This document shows, piece by piece, positions 1-4,417 of a stretch of 10,707 bases of DNA. The stretch is from NCBI GenBank assembly GCA_902489295.1, contig CABTZM010000056.1, forward strand, positions 1-10,707, written 5' to 3'. The position numbers and the translations under genes are program-made. Origin of the DNA: an uncultured Collinsella sp. (GTDB lineage Bacteria; Actinomycetota; Coriobacteriia; Coriobacteriales; Coriobacteriaceae). How positions within the stretch are numbered: position 1 is the stretch's first letter; the number at the start of each line of letters is the position of its first letter. A model generated the notes under the pieces. That model was not told the origin of the DNA. It did not search any database and worked only from the letters and a program-made list of their open reading frames with translations.

Positions 1-144
1 CTCAACGAGCTGATGACGGCCGAAATACTGCTCGGCGTCACGCTTGTTGATGGTCACCTTGCCGGTGCCGGGGACGAGACGGACGCGGGCGACGGCGTTC
101 TTACGACGGCCGGTACCCTGGTAGACAACGGTGTTCTCAGCCAT
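1..144 (-). CDS. rpsI: 30S ribosomal protein S9, N-terminal 48 residues (cut by window edge)
   Basis: Translation from the ATG at 142-144 begins MAENTVVYQGTGRRKNAVAR, which is the typical S9 start: a short leader, the GTGRRK..AVARVRL motif, then VPGTGKVTINKRDAEQYFGR. S9 sits in the small-subunit head, and its C-terminal tail, outside this window, reaches the P site. The gene starts two bases after the rplM stop. Its ribosome binding site GGAGG lies inside the last codons of rplM, about 7 bases before the ATG, so the two genes are one transcript and probably translationally coupled. The rplM-rpsI order is the conserved bacterial arrangement. Only the 3' part is missing, because the window begins inside the gene. 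Confidence 0.97.
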   Translation of the reverse strand, partial: MAENTVVYQGTGRRKNAVARVRLVPGTGKVTINKRDAEQYFGRHQLVE

Positions 145-146
145 CT

Positions 147-590
147 TTAAGCCTCCAGCTCAATCTTCGTGGGGTTCTGGGCAGCGTGCGGATGCTCGGC
201 ACCAGCGTAGACCTTAAGCTTGGTCATCTGGGCACGGCCGAGGGTGGTCTTGGGCAGCATGCCGCGAACGGCGCGCTCGATGACCTTCTCCGGGTGCTTC
301 TCCATAGCCTGGCGGAAGCTCTCAGCCTTGAGGCCGCCGTTGTAGCCGCTGTGGCGATAATAGGTCTTCGTGTCGGCCTTGTTACCGGTAAGCTGGACCT
401 TATCGGCGTTGATGACGACAACGAAGTCGCCGCAGTCGCTGTTGGGCGTGAACTGGGGCTTGTTCTTACCGCGCAGGATCATTGCGATCTGGGTGGCAAG
501 ACGGCCCAGGACAGCACCATCGGCGTCGACGAGAACCCAGTTGCGCTGGACCTCGCCCTGCTTGGCGTAGTGAGTCGATTTCGAAATCAC
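147..590 (-). CDS. rplM: 50S ribosomal protein L13
   Basis: The 147-residue product is normal for L13 (about 142-147). Recognisable blocks are NWVLVDADGAVLGRLAT near the N terminus, ILRGKNKPQFTPNSDCGDFVVVINA in the middle and AVRGMLPKTTLGR in the C-terminal half. L13 is an early-assembly protein of the large subunit that binds 23S rRNA. The start is a GTG at 588-590, reading MISKSTHYAK, with GGAGG seven bases upstream. An ATG a little further upstream (around 602-604) runs into a TGA after five codons and cannot be the start. The gene is first in the operon with rpsI and is preceded by a good promoter at 657-684, giving a leader of about 60 bases. Confidence 0.98.
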   Translation of the reverse strand: MISKSTHYAKQGEVQRNWVLVDADGAVLGRLATQIAMILRGKNKPQFTPNSDCGDFVVVINADKVQLTGNKADTKTYYRHSGYNGGLKAESFRQAMEKHPEKVIERAVRGMLPKTTLGRAQMTKLKVYAGAEHPHAAQNPTKIELEA

Positions 591-656
591 TTAGACTCCT
601 CCATGTACAGTACGTGTTGTTACAGAGATTCACGGGGCTCTGCAAGTAACCCGTCC

Positions 657-684
657 ATATTACCCCGCTCGTCGCCCGAGTCAA
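657..684 (-). promoter_or_regulatory. sigma70-type promoter of rplM-rpsI
   Basis: On the minus strand there is TTGACT (679-684), a 16-base spacer and TAATAT (657-662), each 5 of 6 to consensus. Transcription would start near base 650. The leader (about 591-650) opens with a small possible stem, ACGGG/CCCGT (650-654 with 632-636, 13-base loop). Ribosomal operons often carry autoregulatory leaders, but I cannot assign this one to a known class. Confidence 0.7.
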
Positions 685-745
685 CAGGTATTTTGGCTCC
701 GACCAGAGTTTCTGCACATGTCGTCCATGCCCGGTGCCCTCACGA

Positions 746-796
746 GACAGGGCCCAGAGATCCCTCGGCGTGCGAATGGTTCTCTGGGCCCCTGTC
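746..796 (-). terminator. Long hairpin beyond the patatin gene; T-tract on the plus-strand side
   Basis: Arms 746-760 and 781-796 are complementary over 15 pairs with one bulged C, around a 20-base loop. It lies 28 bases past the stop codon of the minus-strand patatin gene and before the rplM promoter, so it probably separates the two units. The oddity is that the T-rich run (797-810) follows the hairpin on the plus strand. The minus-strand exit has no U tract. It is therefore a better intrinsic terminator for rightward transcripts, although no plus-strand gene precedes it. Confidence 0.55.
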
Positions 797-824
797 TTTT
801 GTCGCCTTTTGCGGGTCAGTCGTC

Positions 825-1703
825 TTAGCGCTCAACGAACTGCTGTATTTGCGCGAGCAGGCGCTTTGCCTCTTGGCGGCCCTGGATATACAAGTCGAGC
901 AGCTTGGCCGGATCGTGTTCGACATGGCCGACCTCGACCGGCTTTTGCGGAGCGATGACCAGCGCGCGGCCCTCGCGCTCATACTTCCACAGGTGCATGC
1001 GCTGGAGGTTATAGCGGTCGTGGCGCGTCTCGATAGCCTCGAGCAGATAGGGGTAGTCGGCATAGCGCGCACGCGCCGCCGGCAAAAACTCGTAGGGCTT
1101 TTTCTCATACGAGCGGTCCTGGGTGACGATGACAACCGCGCGCTCGAAGCCGGCCTCCTCCAGCACATGCTCGATAGGAACCGAATCGGCTACGCCGCCG
1201 TCGACGTATTTGTGCCCGTCGATCTCGACCGGCGGCGTCACCAGCGGCAGCGACGTCGAGGCGCGCACGGCGTCGAGGTCGAGCACGGCGCTTTTGACCG
1301 GCAGGTAGGCAGCGGTTCCAAACAGCATGTCCGTCGCGACGGCGTACATCTCGATAGGGCTCGCGTCGAACGCCTCGTTGTCAAAGGGATCCAGGCGGTC
1401 CTGGACGTCGTTGAAGATAAAGTCGTAACCCACGATGGAACCCGTGGACGCAAACGACGCGGCGCCCATGTAGCGGCTGTCGTTGCAGAAGGTCAAATTG
1501 ACTCGGTTGGTGCGGCCGATCTGGTGCGACTTGTAGTTGACGCCGTTGAGCGCACCGGCCGAGACGCCGTACACCGCCGGAATTTCGACACCGGCCTCCA
1601 TGAGAACGTCGAGCACGCCGGCGGTAAACTGCCCACGAAAACTGCCACCCTCCAAGACGAGCGCGACCTTGCCGGCGTTCTTTGCCTTATCTTCTGCAGT
1701 CAT
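825..1703 (-). CDS. Patatin-like phospholipase family protein
   Basis: This 292-residue protein is predicted to be a serine lipid acyl hydrolase. The patatin signatures are in order: the oxyanion-hole glycine loop GGSFRG at residues 19-24, the nucleophile elbow GVSAG with Ser48, and the catalytic Asp168 in VDGG (167-170). Patatins use this Ser-Asp dyad rather than a triad. The length and arrangement fit bacterial RssA/YjjU-type single-domain members. I see no signal peptide or membrane helix, so it is probably cytoplasmic. The substrate cannot be read from the sequence. The start ATG (1701-1703) has a near-perfect ribosome binding site, AGGAGG, five bases upstream. The gene stands alone. No convincing promoter is visible in the 40 bases before it, and the 62-base repeat array begins just upstream, so the promoter may lie within or beyond the repeats. 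Confidence 0.93.
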   Translation of the reverse strand: MTAEDKAKNAGKVALVLEGGSFRGQFTAGVLDVLMEAGVEIPAVYGVSAGALNGVNYKSHQIGRTNRVNLTFCNDSRYMGAASFASTGSIVGYDFIFNDVQDRLDPFDNEAFDASPIEMYAVATDMLFGTAAYLPVKSAVLDLDAVRASTSLPLVTPPVEIDGHKYVDGGVADSVPIEHVLEEAGFERAVVIVTQDRSYEKKPYEFLPAARARYADYPYLLEAIETRHDRYNLQRMHLWKYEREGRALVIAPQKPVEVGHVEHDPAKLLDLYIQGRQEAKRLLAQIQQFVER

Positions 1704-1744
1704 ATTGACCTCCTGCGATTGCGTTTTGGCTTTCTTCTACCCAG

Positions 1745-1992
1745 TTTTGGAATGGAGGGCGCGCAGGTTTTTCGAGGCGGCAGGTGCAGCGGAAAGTGCG
1801 TCCCAGTTTGAGGCGGGATTACGGGATGCGCTTTCCGCTTGGACCGCCGTTGGGAAAGCGCGACCCGTTCTGAGCGCGGATTCCGGGATGCGGGTTCCGC
1901 TTGATGTGTCATCCGGAAACTACGTCCCAGTCTGAGCGCGGATTCCGGGATGGGCTTTCCACCTGGGCCGCCATTGGGAAAGCGCGTCCCGC
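1745..1992. repeat. Four tandem 62-base units
   Basis: Read on the minus strand, units lie at 1931-1992, 1869-1930, 1807-1868 and 1745-1806, each exactly 62 bases. Shared blocks are a start like CTGGGACG, then a run like CGCTTTCC, a middle block like AAGCGGAA, and CATCCCGGAATCCGCGCTCA near the end of the first two units. The unit nearest the patatin gene (1745-1806) is the most diverged but keeps the period, and a fifth start, CTGGG, follows at 1740-1744. Both halves of a unit carry TTTCC/GGAAA-type complementary stretches, so each can fold into a weak stem. A minus-strand reading frame runs through the array but looks like low-complexity Arg/Pro/Ser sequence, not a gene. Confidence 0.85.
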
Positions 1993-2006
1993 TCTGCGTC
2001 ACTGAG

Positions 2007-2053
2007 GCGTTTTCTTTACGCCCGCGCCCTGCATAGAGTTCGATTCTCCGCGG
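2007..2053 (+). repeat. 47-base direct repeat, copy 1, with ssrA T-arm fragment
   Basis: This copy matches copy 2 at 2217-2263 over 47 bases with four mismatches. Its last part (2036-2052), GAGTTCGATTCTCCGCG, is an exact 17-base copy of the T-arm and acceptor segment of the tmRNA gene at 2329-2345, but on the opposite strand. No complete tRNA or tmRNA surrounds it. Confidence 0.8.
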
Positions 2054-2130
2054 GTGGGGGAATCCGTTGGTGCGGGGCATGGCTAGCTGAAATACCATCG
2101 GCAGCACATCTGTTTTGGGTTGAAGCTTTG

Positions 2131-2223
2131 CGCGGAGAATCCGCGTGTTTGCTTCGCGAACACGCACCGGCTTCGGCCGCCTGCCGGCGTCCTCGCCCGC
2201 TCGCTACAAACGCTTCGCGTTTG
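2131..2223. repeat. Cluster of short GC-rich stem-loops
   Basis: Stem-loops follow closely: CGCGGA/TCCGCG with loop GAA (2131-2145), overlapping a 10-pair stem with loop TTC (2143-2165, one G.U), a small GGC-TTCG-GCC hairpin (2169-2178), and CAAACGC/GCGTTTG with loop TTC (2207-2223). The first begins with GCGCGGAGAATC (2130-2141), another 12-base match to the ssrA 3' region, this time in ssrA orientation. The cluster looks like non-coding palindromic repeat material of the REP type. Identity with a known family is not established. Confidence 0.5.
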
Positions 2224-2263
2224 CTTAACGCTCGCGCCCTGCACAGAGTTCGATTCTCCGCGG
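2217..2263 (+). repeat. 47-base direct repeat, copy 2, with ssrA T-arm fragment
   Basis: This is the second copy, 210 bases downstream of the first. The 17-base ssrA match is at 2246-2262. Together with copy 1 and the true ssrA end it gives three copies of this 17-mer within about 310 bases, two inverted relative to the gene. Confidence 0.8.
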
Positions 2264-2282
2264 TACGGGCTAGAAATGAAAA

Positions 2283-2310
2283 GGCAGGTAGATACGAATA
2301 TCTACCTGCC
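2283..2310 (-). terminator. Rho-independent terminator of ssrA
   Basis: A perfect 12-base stem GGCAGGTAGATA/TATCTACCTGCC closes a 4-base loop (TTCG on the minus strand). On the minus strand it is followed by TTTTCATTTC (2273-2282). It begins 10 bases after the mature tmRNA 3' end, as expected for a precursor trimmed by exonucleases. Confidence 0.9.
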
Positions 2311-2319
2311 TGTAACTAT

Positions 2320-2683
2320 TGGTGGAGGCGCGGAGAATCGAACTCCGGTCCACGAAAGCCCCCTGATTGGCATCTCCAAGCTCAGTCGCTGGTTTAGTCT
2401 CGGACGCTTTGCGCGCAGCGACACGCTCGCGGCATCCCAACCGGTTCGGTCTTAGCCTGCGCCATACCGATTACGTGCGCAGGAGCATTCCCCTAAAATG
2501 ACGTCGCGCCGGTGTCGGGGAAATCACCGGGTTGACGCGCCGCTATAAATTAAGCAGCGAGAGCCATAGGCTCAAAAGAAGAGTTGTTGTCAATTCAATT
2601 TGACGGTACCCCTGTTTAACGAGGCGAGGAGACCTCGGCTTGCTTCCTCTCTCAGAGCTATCGTGTCGAAACCAGTCGCCCCC
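2320..2683 (-). ncRNA. ssrA: tmRNA (transfer-messenger RNA)
   Basis: This 364-base RNA rescues stalled ribosomes with SmpB and tags the nascent protein for proteolysis. The 5' end GGGGGCGACTGG (2672-2683) pairs over seven positions, one G.U, with the 3' CGCCTCC before the discriminator A and an encoded CCA (2320-2322). The T-arm GGAGTTCGATTCTCC is intact. The conserved 5' stretch GGTTTCGACA is present. The tag frame lies at 2550-2591 and the following segments can fold into pseudoknots. It is the standard one-piece form, not the permuted two-piece form. A terminator follows at 2283-2310 and a likely promoter precedes it at 2779-2787. The 5' extension would be removed by RNase P. Confidence 0.97.
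2550..2591 (-). other. tmRNA proteolysis-tag reading frame (DNNSSFEPMALAA)
   Basis: Inside ssrA, the codons GAC AAC AAC ... GCT GCT TAA encode DNNSSFEPMALAA, giving ADNNSSFEPMALAA once the alanine from the charged tmRNA is added. The frame is closed two codons upstream by TGA. I take GAC as the resume codon because tags usually begin near D/N-rich codons. The adjacent ATT is the only other possibility. The C-terminal ALAA is the classic degron read by ClpXP and related proteases. Confidence 0.85.
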
Positions 2684-2778
2684 GAATGTTGGGAAGTCTG
2701 GATGGCATTGGGCACGAGCACCCAACACTCGTCGACTTTTCAAGGAACACGCGGGGTGAACCCCGCTCGTGGATAGCT

Positions 2779-2787
2779 ATCTTACCA
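2779..2787 (-). promoter_or_regulatory. Probable extended -10 promoter of ssrA
   Basis: The minus strand reads TGGTAAGAT, an extended -10 (TGn plus TAAGAT), about 96 bases before the mature tmRNA 5' end. No good -35 is visible, which is tolerated with an extended -10. Between it and ssrA is a perfect small hairpin (GCGGGG-TTCA-CCCCGC, 2751-2766) that would sit at the front of the precursor RNA. Confidence 0.4.
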
Positions 2788-2857
2788 CGTTCTGAAAGCG
2801 GACAGCTGTTCTATGCACGAGCTGTGAAGACCCTAATGTGCACCACACTTCGCACTT

Positions 2858-2885
2858 TTGCCACCGAACGCGTCACGTATATTTT
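2858..2885 (+). promoter_or_regulatory. Possible promoter of the 2920 gene
   Basis: TTGCCA (2858-2863) is followed by the AT-rich TATATTTT (2878-2885). Using TATTTT (2880-2885) as the -10 gives a 16-base spacer. It is the best candidate in the interval and would place the start about 30 bases before the gene, divergent from ssrA. Confidence 0.35.
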
Positions 2886-2919
2886 CGCCAAGCAAAATTG
2901 ACCCGTCGAAAGGACCGTT

Positions 2920-3354
2920 ATGGATACCAAGCAGCAACTCGTCAATGCCCTCGCAGGCCTGGGCTCAACCATTACCGAAGCTATGGATGTCATCGAGGGC
3001 TTTGTCCCCTGCGGACATCCCGCCCTCACGGTATCGAACGCACTCGTCGCGCTGGACGTTGACGATGATGCAGTTCTCGCCCAGCAGCTTGAGACCGTCG
3101 AGGGCTTTATCGACCACGTGAGTGAGAACCGCGGCGTGGCCGCCTACCACGGTATCGAGGTCGAGCTCGCGGGTCCCAAGGCCGATCTGTTCGCAGCAAT
3201 CCGCGAGGTAGGCGCCCTTATGCAGACCGCAGGCGTCAAGAACACCCAGGTCAACGAGTGGGTCTACCGCAGTCTGGCAGCACTCGACAGCTCCAACGAA
3301 AAGGCAGCCGAGCAGCTCGCAGAAAGTCCCACCATCAAGGCCGAGCTTTTGTAA
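2920..3354 (+). CDS. Hypothetical protein, 144 residues, soluble and helical
   Basis: I do not recognise this family. The product is acidic and rich in Ala, Leu, Glu, Asp and Val, with no signal peptide, membrane segment or nucleotide-binding motif. The pattern suggests several amphipathic helices, for example residues 1-28, 50-70 and 90-110. The only distinctive piece is PCGHP at 30-34, with the protein's sole cysteine, Cys31, and neighbouring His33; a single Cys/His pair is not enough to claim metal binding. The start ATG has AAAGGA five bases upstream. It is the only confident plus-strand gene here, divergent from ssrA and convergent with the toxin-antitoxin operon. Its codon use resembles its neighbours. 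A strong hairpin follows immediately. Confidence 0.88.
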   Translation: MDTKQQLVNALAGLGSTITEAMDVIEGFVPCGHPALTVSNALVALDVDDDAVLAQQLETVEGFIDHVSENRGVAAYHGIEVELAGPKADLFAAIREVGALMQTAGVKNTQVNEWVYRSLAALDSSNEKAAEQLAESPTIKAELL

Positions 3355-3362
3355 ATAGCAGA

Positions 3363-3401
3363 CGCGGGCCCCTTGGCGCATCGTCGTCCAAGGGGCCCGC
3401 G
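3363..3401. terminator. Shared hairpin between convergent genes
   Basis: A perfect 14-base stem (3363-3376 with 3388-3401) surrounds an 11-base loop. It lies 8 bases past the stop of the hypothetical gene and 11 bases past the stop of the PIN toxin gene. Neither side has a strong T tract. The position between two convergent stops makes a bidirectional terminator or 3' stabiliser the likely role. Confidence 0.65.
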
Positions 3402-3412
3402 AACAGCTCGCG

Positions 3413-3928
3413 TCAACCGATAGCCGTGCCGCCGCGTTTGGCCAAAACAAGAATCGGCATCATTTGACGAGGTGTCTTTGCTGCAAGATCGGCATGTTCG
3501 AGCAGTTTTCGATCGTTGGTCACCAAGTAATCAACCTGGGCGCGTTTGCATGCGGCGAGTACCAAGTTGTCCTCGTAATCGCGATGGAGCGCTAAGTATT
3601 TGTCGGCCAGCCAAAGGTCCGACGCATCTGCACCCACGGCCGTGGCGTTTTCGGTCATGTTCCGAACAAACGCCAGCGCCGCATCGCCAATCGCGCGGGC
3701 AGAAGCCTCGCCGAGCGCTCCCCCGCTGGCAAGAACGCTGCGCTTCAGTTCGTGCTGTACAACATACAGTACGTCCTTGGCGATATGCACCGGAAAGAAC
3801 AGCAATGCCCCCGCCTCCGTCGCCTGCCCAATAAACGCGCGTGCGGCAAGCGACTCGGCATGGTCGGCGCAAAACGAATCAACCCATACGTTGGCATCCA
3901 CCATTATTTTGAGGGGAGCCCCGCTCAC
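3413..3928 (-). CDS. PIN-domain toxin (VapC-like ribonuclease) of a toxin-antitoxin pair
   Basis: The 171-residue product is a PIN-domain endoribonuclease candidate. The N-terminal strand KIMVDANVWVDSF carries Asp11, then Asp52 is a candidate for the second acidic position. The C-terminal half has DYEDNLVLAAC (Asp117, Asp120) and LVTNDRKLL (Asp139). These acidic residues would hold the metal ions for RNA cleavage, and the DxxD...TND layout resembles the PIN_3 subgroup. I choose the GTG at 3926-3928, which overlaps the antitoxin stop as GTGA and has AAGGGG 8 bases upstream. The next in-frame ATG (Met9) lies inside the first PIN strand with no good ribosome site. The frame is open further upstream, but that stretch is the antitoxin in another frame. 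The antitoxin-then-toxin order with a 4-base overlap supports the call. The RNA target is unknown. Confidence 0.85.
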   Translation of the reverse strand: MSGAPLKIMVDANVWVDSFCADHAESLAARAFIGQATEAGALLFFPVHIAKDVLYVVQHELKRSVLASGGALGEASARAIGDAALAFVRNMTENATAVGADASDLWLADKYLALHRDYEDNLVLAACKRAQVDYLVTNDRKLLEHADLAAKTPRQMMPILVLAKRGGTAIG

Positions 3929-4278
3929 AGGATCATCCCCTTTTGGCGATAGTGCTCGTCCATGGCTTCGGAATAGATTGTTTCCCAACCGCGATCGTCG
4001 GATACGGGCGACGTAGCGATGCCCAGGTCCGCGTAAAGCTGATCTGCCGCCGCCCATGATGCGGCGAACGGAGTATCGGGCGCGACGGTCTGCCGCCGGT
4101 CGTCGACGGCCGCAAGCACTTCCTCGCACTGCCCGCCACCCTGCGCGACCTTGGCCACCACCTTTTTGATGAGCTCGGGCAGTGACCCGCCCGAAAGCCG
4201 CAGCGCTTCCTCGGCGCGCTCTTTAACCGAGCGATCTACGCGAACATTCACCTGCGCCATGCTGCCAACGGTAGCCAT
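3925..4278 (-). CDS. Ribbon-helix-helix antitoxin (RelB/DinJ-like)
   Basis: The 117-residue protein has an N-terminal ribbon-helix-helix DNA-binding domain: the strand AQVNVRVD (residues 8-15), helix SVKERAEEALRLSG, then SLPELIKKVVAKVAQ. This is the layout of RelB/DinJ antitoxins. Residues 60-117, ending HYRQKGMIL, would wrap the toxin. I choose the ATG at 4276-4278 because AAGGTGAGG lies just before it. The more upstream in-frame ATG at 4321-4323 lies inside the predicted -10 element, so it is unlikely to be translated. An internal ATG six codons on has no ribosome site. Such antitoxins usually repress their own promoter, and a palindrome at the predicted start fits this. The toxin partner has a PIN domain rather than a RelE/YafQ fold, a less usual pairing. 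Confidence 0.85.
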   Translation of the reverse strand: MATVGSMAQVNVRVDRSVKERAEEALRLSGGSLPELIKKVVAKVAQGGGQCEEVLAAVDDRRQTVAPDTPFAASWAAADQLYADLGIATSPVSDDRGWETIYSEAMDEHYRQKGMIL

Positions 4279-4299
4279 CTCAACCTCACCTTCAGCATT

Positions 4300-4316
4300 T
4301 GCTAGCTCTGCTAGCA
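4300..4316. promoter_or_regulatory. Palindromic candidate operator of the toxin-antitoxin operon
   Basis: TGCTAGC-TCT-GCTAGCA is a perfect 7-base inverted repeat with a 3-base spacer. Each half also contains the self-complementary GCTAGC. It overlaps the predicted transcription start (about 4312), the expected place for autorepression by a ribbon-helix-helix antitoxin. Confidence 0.55.
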
Positions 4317-4318
4317 CG

Positions 4319-4347
4319 AGCATATATCCGAGCTAACATCTCGTCAA
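4319..4347 (-). promoter_or_regulatory. Promoter of the toxin-antitoxin operon
   Basis: The minus strand has TTGACG (4342-4347), 17 bases, then TATGCT (4319-4324). The -35 overlaps the T tract that ends the upstream ATPase terminator, so the two operons are packed tightly with terminator and promoter nested. An alternative -10, TATATG two bases upstream, would give a 15-base spacer. Confidence 0.55.
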
Positions 4348-4356
4348 ACAAAAGAA

Positions 4357-4398
4357 GGCCTGCACCCTGGCGGCTGCGGCGCCGCCAGGGTGCAGGCC
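4357..4398 (-). terminator. Rho-independent terminator of the DUF6110-ATPase operon
   Basis: A perfect 18-base stem (4357-4374 with 4381-4398) with a 6-base loop is followed on the minus strand by TTCTTTTGTTTG. It begins 20 bases after the ATPase stop codon and is the strongest terminator in the window. Confidence 0.93.
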
Positions 4399-4417
4399 AT
4401 TTACTCAATCGAAAACG

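Noticed and set aside
186..1811. Long plus-strand open frame of 541 codons
   Set aside because: It is the antisense shadow of rplM and the patatin gene, runs through the promoter and terminator region, and its translation resembles no protein family.
1745..1992. CRISPR array
   Set aside because: The units are contiguous and diverge along their whole length; there are no invariant short repeats separated by unique spacers and no cas genes.
2007..2053. tRNA gene suggested by the TTCGATTC T-loop motif
   Set aside because: The T-stem is broken by a mismatch and no D-arm, anticodon arm or acceptor pairing is present. It is a fragment matching ssrA.
1700..2167. Minus-strand open frame of 155 codons through the repeat array
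   Set aside because: Its translation is Arg/Pro/Ser-rich and mirrors the 62-base repeats. It overlaps the patatin ribosome site and has no ribosome site of its own.
2120..2455. Plus-strand frames of 111 and 89 codons overlapping ssrA
   Set aside because: They are antisense to tmRNA and include its terminator; a structural RNA explains this sequence fully.
3929..4129. N-terminal extension of the PIN toxin frame
   Set aside because: It overlaps the antitoxin gene in another frame with Arg-rich shadow sequence; the GTG overlapping the antitoxin stop is the natural start.
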